Of a stretch of 27,537 nt of DNA, positions 21,697-27,537 are shown piece after piece (the first letter of the stretch is position 1; each line of letters begins with the position of its first letter). The position numbers were made by a program, and so were the translations under genes. Location of the stretch: assembly GCA_035555435.1 (NCBI GenBank), contig DATMGN010000041.1, forward strand, positions 1 through 27,537, in the 5' to 3' direction. The notes beneath the pieces are model-generated. The model made no database searches and had not been told where the DNA came from. It was given only the letters and a program-made list of their open reading frames with translations. The stretch is from 73-13 sp035555435 (GTDB lineage Bacteria; Actinomycetota; Actinomycetes; Actinomycetales; Microbacteriaceae).

Positions 21697-24563
21697 GAGA
21701 CCACCCCGCTGAGCTCTTCCTCGCCTTGGCGGTCGACCTCGCCGCCGAGGCTGCGCAGGATGTCGAGCACGAGGCCGACGACGACGAGGTAGACGCCGAC
21801 GTCGAAGATGGTCGAGGTGACGAAGTCGATCGCGCCGGCGAAGCCGAGATCGATCGTGAACCACGCGGAGGTGAGCGCGTCGACGCCGAAGAGGAGCGGC
21901 ACGATCGCGGCGCCGGTCGCGAGCAGGAGGCCGACGCCGAGCGTCTTGCCGGCGTCGATGGGGACGGCGGCACCGAGCTCGAAGCGGCCGCCCGCGAGGT
22001 AGCGCAGGCACAGCGCGAGGCCCGCGATGAGGCCCCCGGCGAAGCCGCCGCCGGGTGCGTTGTGCCCGACGAGCAGGACGAAGAACGACACGACGATGAG
22101 CGCGTGGAAGATGAGCCGGACGACGACCTCGAGCATGATCGAGCGGCGCCGCGGCTCGAGCGTCGCGCCGGCGACGAGCCAGCGCCGACGGGCGGGCAGG
22201 TCCGGCTCGACGTGCTGGGCGGCCGCGCGCAGCGAGGGGCGGGCGGGGATGCCGGGCAGTCGCGGGAGCTGGTCGGCGCGGGAGCGCACGAAGATGAGGC
22301 TCGCGACGCCGGTCGCCGCGGCGATCATGACGGAGAGCTCGCCCATCGTGTCCCACCCGCGGATGTCGACGAGCGCGACGTTGACGATGTTCTTGCCGTG
22401 GCCGATCTCGGCGGCGAGCCACGGCCAGTCCTCCGACGCGGGCGTCGCGATACGCGCCCCGGTCGCGATGAACGCCACGACGGCCATCGTCACGCCGACG
22501 CCGATACCGGCGAGGGCGCGCTTGATGCGATGCCGGCTGCCGTTGCGTTCGCCGAGCCGCGACGGGAGCCGACGCAGCACGAGGACGAAGGTGACGAGCG
22601 TGACGATCTCGACGAGCACCTGGGTCAGCGCGAGGTCGGGCGCGCCCTGCGTCGCGAAGAGCGTCGCCATGCCGACGCCCGTGACGCCGACGAGGATGAC
22701 GGCCTGGAAGCGCTTGGTCGAGCGCACGGTCGCGATGGCGCCGACGATCATGAGCAGGCCGATGATCGGCTGCACGGGGGTGTGCGCGAGCACGATCTCC
22801 TCGGGCCAGTCGCGCACGCCGAGGAGGGCGAGGCCGGTCGCCCCGATCGTGACGACGAAGACGACCGCGAGGTAGAAGGGCAGCGAGCCGCGTTGCGTGA
22901 TCCCGGTGACGGCGGCGGCGAGCCGGTCGAGCGCGCGGACGGTCGCGGCGTAGGCGCGGGCCGCGGGGCTCGCGGGGGCATCGTCCTCGCGCAGTCCCCG
23001 GGCCGCGAGGAGGTAGGCGCCGACGCCGAGCACGAGAATGCCGGCGCTGACGGCGAGGGCGGGCTCCCAGCCGTGCCAGAACGCGAGGTGGTCGATCTCC
23101 CCCGCGGCCGGATAGTCGGCGGCGGTCGGCTGGACGAGCGGGTCGATGAGCCCCGCGAGCGGCCCGAGCGCGAGGCCGATGAAGGAGAGCACGACGCTCG
23201 GTCCGACGAGCGCGAACGCGTCGGAGCGGCTCGACCCGTCGACGCTCGTGGGCTCGAGCCCGCGCTTGCGGCCGAAGGCCCCGACGAGGAAGCGCAGGCC
23301 GTACGCGAGGGTGAGGACGGAGCCGAGCGCGATCACGATGAGCACGACGACGGGTACCCAGGAGCCGGTCGCGGCATCGTCGATGAGCGCGGTGTAGACG
23401 GCCTCCTTGGCGACGAAGCCGAGCGCGGGCGGCAGGCCCGCCATGGACAGCACGGCGAGTCCCGCGGCGGTCGCGAGGACGGGGAAGCGCCGCCCGACGC
23501 CGCTCAGGCGCCGGATGTCGCGGGTCTCGCAGGCATGGTCGATCGCGCCGACGACGAGGAAGAGCGAGGACTTGAAGAGCGCGTGCGAGAGCAGCAGCGC
23601 GACGGCGGCGATGGTCATCGCGGCGCCGCCGTAGCCGGCGACGGAGATGAGGAGTCCGAGCTGACTCACGGTGCCGTAGGCGAGCAGGAGCTTGAGGTCG
23701 ACCTGGCGCAGCGCCTGCACGGCGCCGAAGAGCATGGTCGCGAGGCCGATGACGAGGAGCATCTCCCGCCATCCGGGCGCGTCCTGGAATGCGGGGCCGA
23801 AGCGCAGCACGAGGTAGACGCCCGCTTTGACCATCGCGGCGGCGTGCAGGTAGGCGCTCACGGGGGTCGGCGCGGCCATCGCTGCGGGCAGCCAGAAGTG
23901 GAACGGGATGAGCGCGGACTTGGTGACGGCGCCGGCGACGATGAAGATGATCGCGAGCGGCGCGATGTCGGGCGGCGGGTCGGCGACGATCGCGCTGATC
24001 GACGTCGTGCCGGCCTGGACGGCGAGCATGAGGAAGCCCACGAGCATCGCGAGGCCGCCGAGCGTCGTGACGAGCAGGGCCTGGAGCGCGGCACCGCGGC
24101 TCGCCCGGCGCTCGTAGTGCTGCGCGATGAGCAGGTAGGAGAAGATGCTCGTCGCCTCCCAGAAGATGACGAGCAGCAGGAGGTCGTCGGCGAGCACGAG
24201 CCCGTACATCGAGCCGGCGAACGCGGTGAGCACCCCGATGAAGCGCGGGATGCCCCGGTCGTCGCGCGCGAAGTAGCGCAGGCAGTAGAAGAAGACGAGC
24301 GCGCCGACGCCGGTGACGACGAGCGTCAGGATGCCCGAGAGCGCGTCCATCCGGAAGGACAGGCCGAGGTCGAGCTGCGGGATCCAGGGCAGGTGCTCTG
24401 ACACCGCACCGCCGTCGACGAGCACGGGAAGTGCGACGAGCGCGTGCACGAAGGCGGCGGCCATGAGCGCGGCCGCGACGAGGAAGGTCCAGCGGCCCAG
24501 GAACCTCGCGACGATCGGAAGGACGATGGCCCCGAGCGCGAACGCCGCGAGGAACATCGTCAT
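21693..24563 (-). CDS. mrpA: Mrp Na+/H+ antiporter subunit A with fused B domain
   Basis: A 956-residue giant membrane subunit. Residues 1-809 are NuoL-like MrpA: a conserved Glu136 in VIFWEATSIFSYLLI, LIPFHFWLPAAMAAPTPVSAYLHAA, and HALFKSSLFLVVGAIDHACETRD. The C-terminal MrpA region follows with QGAPDLALTQVLVEIVTLVTFV. From about residue 810 (internal Met at 22136-22134) a full MrpB domain follows: LIFHALIVVSFFVLLVGHNAPGGGFAGGLIAGLAL. The A-B fusion is common in Actinomycetota, and no separate mrpB is present. ATG 24563 has GGAGG 4 nt upstream; ATG 24557 is a close alternative. It heads a six-gene operon with a 4-bp overlap at each junction. Confidence 0.95.
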   Translation of the reverse strand: MTMFLAAFALGAIVLPIVARFLGRWTFLVAAALMAAAFVHALVALPVLVDGGAVSEHLPWIPQLDLGLSFRMDALSGILTLVVTGVGALVFFYCLRYFARDDRGIPRFIGVLTAFAGSMYGLVLADDLLLLVIFWEATSIFSYLLIAQHYERRASRGAALQALLVTTLGGLAMLVGFLMLAVQAGTTSISAIVADPPPDIAPLAIIFIVAGAVTKSALIPFHFWLPAAMAAPTPVSAYLHAAAMVKAGVYLVLRFGPAFQDAPGWREMLLVIGLATMLFGAVQALRQVDLKLLLAYGTVSQLGLLISVAGYGGAAMTIAAVALLLSHALFKSSLFLVVGAIDHACETRDIRRLSGVGRRFPVLATAAGLAVLSMAGLPPALGFVAKEAVYTALIDDAATGSWVPVVVLIVIALGSVLTLAYGLRFLVGAFGRKRGLEPTSVDGSSRSDAFALVGPSVVLSFIGLALGPLAGLIDPLVQPTAADYPAAGEIDHLAFWHGWEPALAVSAGILVLGVGAYLLAARGLREDDAPASPAARAYAATVRALDRLAAAVTGITQRGSLPFYLAVVFVVTIGATGLALLGVRDWPEEIVLAHTPVQPIIGLLMIVGAIATVRSTKRFQAVILVGVTGVGMATLFATQGAPDLALTQVLVEIVTLVTFVLVLRRLPSRLGERNGSRHRIKRALAGIGVGVTMAVVAFIATGARIATPASEDWPWLAAEIGHGKNIVNVALVDIRGWDTMGELSVMIAAATGVASLIFVRSRADQLPRLPGIPARPSLRAAAQHVEPDLPARRRWLVAGATLEPRRRSIMLEVVVRLIFHALIVVSFFVLLVGHNAPGGGFAGGLIAGLALCLRYLAGGRFELGAAVPIDAGKTLGVGLLLATGAAIVPLLFGVDALTSAWFTIDLGFAGAIDFVTSTIFDVGVYLVVVGLVLDILRSLGGEVDRQGEEELSGVVS

Positions 24564-24681
24564 AGGTCCTCCGAGGTCCGGGGGGCGGGCACTGCCCCAG
24601 AGTTTATCGGCTCATCCGCGCGCCCGCGCCCCGGCCCGGCAGGCGCGGGCGCCGACGCGTGCGACGATAGAAGCGACGGGG
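24564..24681. promoter_or_regulatory. Divergent promoter region of the mrp operon and the TSUP gene
   Basis: On the minus strand TAAACT (24606-24601) is a good -10 box for mrpA, giving a leader of about 30 nt that contains GGAGG. On the plus strand TAGAAG (24668-24673) is a weaker -10 box 8 nt before the TSUP start. A short GGGC-ACT-GCCC repeat sits near the mrpA leader. No -35 box is obvious. Confidence 0.5.
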
Positions 24682-25527
24682 GTGCACGTGGAAGAAGGTC
24701 TCCTCGGGTCGGTGAGCCCGAGCGATCTGCCCTGGGCGCTCGCCCTCGTGCTCGTCGCCGGGCTCGTCGCGGGCGCGATCAACGCGGTCGTCGGCTCGGG
24801 CACGCTCATCACGTTCCCCATCCTGCTGATCCTCGGCGTCCCGCCCGTCGTCGCGAACGTCAGCAACACGATCGGCCTCGTGCCGGGTGCCGCGGCGTCG
24901 GTGTGGGAATACCGCCGCACGCTCGTCGCCTCGAGGTCGCTGCTCGCGCGCATCCTGCCCTTCACGATCCTCGGCGCCATCGGGGGCAGCGTGCTCGTGG
25001 TCGCGCTGCCGCCCGGCGTCTTCGCCGGCATCGTGCCCGTGCTCATCGCGCTCGCCCTCGTCGCGGTCATCCTGCAGCCGTGGTTCCAACGGATCGCTCG
25101 CGCGCGGCTCGCGGCCGCGGGCGATCTGGAGACGGGCGCCGACGGAATGGCGACGAGCGTGCGCTGGACCACGATCGCGGTCCTCACGCTGCTCGCCGCC
25201 TACGGCGGCTACTTCGGCGCCGCGCAGGGCATCCTGCTGCTCGTCGCGCTGAGCCTCGCGCTCGGCGGCAGTTACGGGCACGTCAATGGCATCAAGAACG
25301 TCCTCGGCGGCACGGCGAACCTCGTCGGCTCGATCGTCTTCATCGCGACCGCCTGGTCGCAGATCGACTGGGTGACGGTCGGCCTCATCTCGGCCGGCTC
25401 GATCGTCGGCGGGCTCGTCGGCGCGCGCTGGGCGAAGCGCCTGCCGCCGCTCGCGTACCGGATCGTCATCCTCGTCGTCGGCGCGGCCGCGCTCGTCGTG
25501 TCGGTGCTGCGCCTGTTCGGCGGCTGA
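24682..25527 (+). CDS. TSUP family transporter (TauE/SafE-like)
   Basis: A protein of 281 residues with about eight helices in two related halves. The first half has ALVLVAGLVAGAINAVVGSGTLITFPILLILGVPPVVANVSNT (about residues 19-61), and the second AYGGYFGAAQGILLLVALSLALG and NGIKNVLGGTANLVGS. These are the TSUP signatures. TauE/SafE-type proteins move sulfite, sulfoacetate or related small organic anions. The specific substrate is not readable. GTG 24682 is chosen on the leaderless spacing pattern; GTG 24688 is equally acceptable. It is divergent from the mrp operon, perhaps sharing a regulatory region. A GC-rich hairpin follows the stop. Confidence 0.88.
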   Translation: MHVEEGLLGSVSPSDLPWALALVLVAGLVAGAINAVVGSGTLITFPILLILGVPPVVANVSNTIGLVPGAAASVWEYRRTLVASRSLLARILPFTILGAIGGSVLVVALPPGVFAGIVPVLIALALVAVILQPWFQRIARARLAAAGDLETGADGMATSVRWTTIAVLTLLAAYGGYFGAAQGILLLVALSLALGGSYGHVNGIKNVLGGTANLVGSIVFIATAWSQIDWVTVGLISAGSIVGGLVGARWAKRLPPLAYRIVILVVGAAALVVSVLRLFGG

Positions 25528-25548
25528 GCGCGCGACCGCGCGGCCCCT
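25526..25548 (+). terminator. Weak GC-rich hairpin after the TSUP gene
   Basis: CGCGCG and CGCGCG flank AC just after the TSUP stop. A realistic fold has about 5 bp with a 4-nt loop. It precedes the VOC gene promoter (TAGCAT, 25556-25561). It could be a terminator, but there is no T-run and alternative GC pairings are possible. Confidence 0.3.
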
Positions 25549-25586
25549 GGCGCGATAGCATTCCGCATCCGATGAAGGAGGCGACC

Positions 25587-25931
25587 ATGGCCGAGGCACA
25601 GGTCCGAATGGTGGTCTTGTCGACCGACGATCTCGACGCGTCCATCGCGTTCTACGAATCGCTCGGCTTCCCGCTGAAGTTCCGCGACGGCACCCACTTC
25701 GCGGCGCTCGACGGCGGCAGCATCACGCTCGCCCTCGCGACGTCGGTCGACCACCCCATCCACGGGCAGGTCGTCGTCGGCATCAAGACGGACGACGTCG
25801 ATGCCGCGGCGAAGGCGATCGAGGACGCGGGAGGCGGGATCGCCCGCGCGCCGTACAACGACGCCCACGAGCGCCGCGCCGTCGTCTACGACGACCAGGG
25901 CAACGGCCTCGTCTTCTACAAGTCGCTGTAA
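25587..25931 (+). CDS. VOC family protein (glyoxalase/bleomycin-resistance fold)
   Basis: A 114-residue single vicinal-oxygen-chelate domain. The N-terminal pattern VRMVVLSTDDLDASIAFYESLGFPLKF (about residues 6-32) and the C-terminal RRAVVYDDQGNGLVFYKSL are typical. Members include glyoxalase I, dioxygenases and antibiotic-binding proteins, and the function here cannot be narrowed. A -10 box TAGCAT at 25556-25561 gives a short leader with GAAGGAG 6 nt before ATG 25587. An upstream ATG at 25572 overlaps the ribosome binding site and is not favoured. The next gene starts 4 bp after its stop. Confidence 0.88.
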   Translation: MAEAQVRMVVLSTDDLDASIAFYESLGFPLKFRDGTHFAALDGGSITLALATSVDHPIHGQVVVGIKTDDVDAAAKAIEDAGGGIARAPYNDAHERRAVVYDDQGNGLVFYKSL

Positions 25932-25935
25932 CCCG

Positions 25936-27147
25936 GTGATCCCCCGCCCCCTGCGCACGACGGTGGTCGCGCTCGCCGCCGTCGGGCTGCTCGCCGGTTG
26001 CGCCGGCGCACCCTCCTCAGCGCCGAGCGCCGCGCAGGCGGCCGCCTTCGCGGCGGCGATGGCGCAGCCGCTGACCACCTGGCGGGAGTCGCCCGAGTCG
26101 GGACCGCTCGCGTTCACGATCCCCGGCACCGTCGCGGGCGCCGCGGCCGGCGACGGCGTCGTCGTCGTGGCGGGCAGCGGCGAGGGGGCTCCTGGCGAGT
26201 CGCTCTCGGGCGACGAGGCCTTCCACATCGGGAGCATGACGAAGCTCTTCACGGCAGCGCTCATCATGCAGCTCGACCAGGAGGGCGTCGTCCCGCTCGC
26301 GACGACCATCGACGCGTGGTTCCCCGAGGCACCCAACGCCGACGCGATCACCGTGCAGATGCTGCTCGAGCACATGAGCGGCCTGTACGAGCTCGACTTC
26401 GACCTCGTCGGGCACGTCACCCCGCAGCACCTCATCGACGACGTCTTCCTGCAGACGCCGATCTCCGCGCCCGGCGAGGCGTACCAGTACCTCAACGCGG
26501 GCTACATCCTGCTCGGCCGGATCGCGGAGCTCGGTGCGGGCAAGCCGTACGAGGAGCTCGTGCGCACGCGGTTCATCGCGCCGCTCGGCCTGGCGAGCAC
26601 GTACATCGACGGCGAGGGGACGGGCCCCGAGGGCGTGCACGGATTCGACCTGCTCTGCGACGCCGGGTCGGGACTCGAATGCGTGCACGAGACGATCACG
26701 CTGAAGCCGGTCGCCTCCTCCCCACAGTGGACGGGCGCTTGGTCGGCCGGCGGGATGGTCAGCACCGCGCGCGACCAGGCCGTGTGGCTGCGCGCGCTCG
26801 TCGCGGGCGACGTCCTCGACGCCGAGCACCGGCGGCTCATGCGGGAGCTGACGCCGCTATCGGCGAAGTACTACGGGGATGCCTATGCGAAGGCGGGGAT
26901 CCCGGCCGTCCAGCTCGGCGAGGGCGCGGGGCTCGCGAGCTGGGAGGTGCCGGGCGTCGGCGTGTGCCACGGCCACGCGGGCGCGATCCCCGGCGCGAAC
27001 GGCGTCGGTGCGCACTGTCCCGAGAGCGGACTGACGATCGTGGTGCTGAACGCGATCGACCCCGCGGGCGCGTCGCCCGGCTACCCGGGGCTGCTGGAGC
27101 TCGCGCCGGCCGCGCTCGAAGCGCTGCAGGGGATGCCCCCGCAGTAG
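25936..27147 (+). CDS. Class C beta-lactamase/DD-peptidase-like serine hydrolase, lipoprotein
   Basis: A 403-residue exported serine hydrolase. The signal MIPRPLRTTVVALAAVGLLAGC ends in lipobox LAGC with Cys22. Active-site motifs are SMTK (Ser100, Lys103), YLN (Tyr185, Asn187) and HAG in CHGHAGAIPG near residue 350. These are the SxxK, YxN and HxG-like motifs of class C beta-lactamases, D-aminopeptidases and esterases (family S12). Several cysteines may form disulfides. GTG 25936 lies 4 bp after the VOC stop. True antibiotic hydrolysis is not shown; cell-wall peptidase or esterase activity is equally likely. It converges with the TrkA-C gene. Confidence 0.9.
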   Translation: MIPRPLRTTVVALAAVGLLAGCAGAPSSAPSAAQAAAFAAAMAQPLTTWRESPESGPLAFTIPGTVAGAAAGDGVVVVAGSGEGAPGESLSGDEAFHIGSMTKLFTAALIMQLDQEGVVPLATTIDAWFPEAPNADAITVQMLLEHMSGLYELDFDLVGHVTPQHLIDDVFLQTPISAPGEAYQYLNAGYILLGRIAELGAGKPYEELVRTRFIAPLGLASTYIDGEGTGPEGVHGFDLLCDAGSGLECVHETITLKPVASSPQWTGAWSAGGMVSTARDQAVWLRALVAGDVLDAEHRRLMRELTPLSAKYYGDAYAKAGIPAVQLGEGAGLASWEVPGVGVCHGHAGAIPGANGVGAHCPESGLTIVVLNAIDPAGASPGYPGLLELAPAALEALQGMPPQ

Positions 27148-27163
27148 TCCGCGAACTAGGACT
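27146..27163. terminator. Short inverted repeat at the convergent end of the serine hydrolase and TrkA-C genes
   Basis: AGTCC (27146-27150) and GGACT (27159-27163) flank an 8-nt loop. The left arm includes the last two bases of the hydrolase stop TAG, and the loop holds the TrkA-C gene stop. The stem is only 5 bp, so this is a weak call. Confidence 0.35.
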
Positions 27164-27537
27164 CCGTGCTCGGCGCCGGGGGCTGGGCCGCCGGCAGCCG
27201 GCGCACCTTGGTCCGGCGGCGACGGCGTTCTGGGATCATGGAGCGCATCTCCTCGAGCTTGCCGAAGCACAGCAGCCGGTCCCCCGCCTCCAGCACGGTG
27301 CTGCGCTTCGGGTTCGGGATGACGCTCGCGCCGCGGTGCACCGTCAGGACGGTGATGTCGCGCTCACCGAGGCCCGATTCGCTGAGGCTGCGGCCGACGA
27401 AGTCGCCGTTGTTGTGCACGAGGAGCTCCGCGACGCCGTAGCCGGTCGAGACGCTGAGGCGCTGGCGCACGTCGATCTCGGGGAACGCGACCTGACCGGC
27501 GATGTAGTCGATGATCGCGCCAGCGACGTCGAGCTGC
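27156..27537 (-). CDS. TrkA-C (RCK_C) domain protein, C-terminal part cut by the window edge
   Basis: The frame is open to the right edge, leaving 126 residues of the C-terminus. The visible part is a TrkA-C domain: RQRLSVSTGYGVAELLVHNNGDFVGRSLSESGLGERDITVLTVHRGASVIPNPKRSTVLEAGDRLLCFGKLEEMRSM, ending in an Arg-rich, Pro-rich tail. RCK_C domains sense ligands such as cyclic-di-AMP in K+ channels and cation/proton antiporters. Before it, QLDVAGAIIDYIAGQVAFPEIDV looks like the link from an upstream segment. Whether the missing N-terminus is a membrane helix or an RCK_N domain cannot be seen. Its closeness to mrp fits a role in cation balance, but this is inference. Confidence 0.82.
   Translation of the reverse strand, partial: QLDVAGAIIDYIAGQVAFPEIDVRQRLSVSTGYGVAELLVHNNGDFVGRSLSESGLGERDITVLTVHRGASVIPNPKRSTVLEAGDRLLCFGKLEEMRSMIPERRRRRTKVRRLPAAQPPAPSTES

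Noticed and set aside
21726..24401. An 891-codon open frame on the plus strand opposite mrpA
   Set aside because: It is antisense to a clear antiporter gene, consists almost wholly of Asp, Glu, Arg, Gly and Ala, and shows no domain. This is a usual by-product of GC-rich codon bias.
25936..27147. Acquired antibiotic-resistance beta-lactamase
   Set aside because: The SxxK, YxN and HxG motifs are present, but chromosomal S12 lipoproteins are mostly esterases or peptidases. There is no mobile element and the composition matches the neighbours.
1..27537. CRISPR array, insertion sequence, phage or attachment site
   Set aside because: No regularly spaced repeats, transposase or integrase motifs, or tRNA-like targets were seen, and the composition is uniform.

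Overview
The window is GC-rich coding DNA with no mobile element, CRISPR array, rRNA or tRNA that I could recognise. It suggests a high-GC Actinomycetota chromosome, probably from the Microbacteriaceae or a near relative. This is inferred from the codon composition, frequent GTG/TTG starts, many apparently leaderless genes, F420-type flavin/deazaflavin oxidoreductase families, and an Mrp antiporter whose A and B subunits are fused. Genes are packed tightly: the longest non-coding stretch is under 200 bases (1908-2084, between yqhA and terC), so no stretch above 300 bases lacks a gene.

Region 1 (1-4568). The left edge holds the end of a surface protein with a Gly/Ser/Thr linker and a C-terminal membrane anchor. 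It overlaps a SipW/ER-type signal peptidase. A convergent YqhA-family membrane gene follows, then a TerC metal-export gene preceded by a clear yybP-ykoY (Mn2+) riboswitch, then a DHA2-type MFS efflux gene.

Region 2 (4695-12926). Six tightly spaced minus-strand genes encode, in transcription order: an HSL-type esterase, a Baeyer-Villiger monooxygenase (BVMO), a secreted lipase-like lipoprotein, a CrtC/AttH lipocalin-like protein, a zinc alcohol dehydrogenase and a DDN-like nitroreductase. An SDR dehydrogenase is divergent from them. Together they look like an alcohol -> ketone -> ester -> hydrolysis route for an unknown lipophilic substrate. PPOX-fold and RidA genes follow.

Region 3 (13021-18457). 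This is a run of mostly single genes: HdeD, DUF4287, DUF998, a LuxR-type regulator, an MpaB-type oxygenase, DUF2255, DUF3817, and a DUF4177-DUF2165 pair. Many have a TAnnnT -10 box 6-8 nt before the start codon and no Shine-Dalgarno sequence.

Region 4 (18464-24563). A complete Mrp Na+/H+ antiporter operon, mrpA(B)-C-D-E-F-G on the minus strand, has a 4-bp stop/start overlap at every junction.

Region 5 (24682-27537). This holds a TSUP transporter divergent from mrp, a VOC protein, a class C beta-lactamase-like lipoprotein and, cut by the right edge, the C-terminal half of a protein with a TrkA-C (RCK_C) domain.

Most notable points: the BVMO cassette, whose BVMO fingerprint has Val in place of the conserved His; the terC riboswitch with a candidate switching helix; a likely operator between the DUF998 and LuxR genes; inverted repeats that span the stop codons of convergent genes; and a lipoprotein whose natural signal-peptide start codon reads ATC. 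No single novel system is obvious. The BVMO cassette is the best candidate for an uncharacterised pathway.
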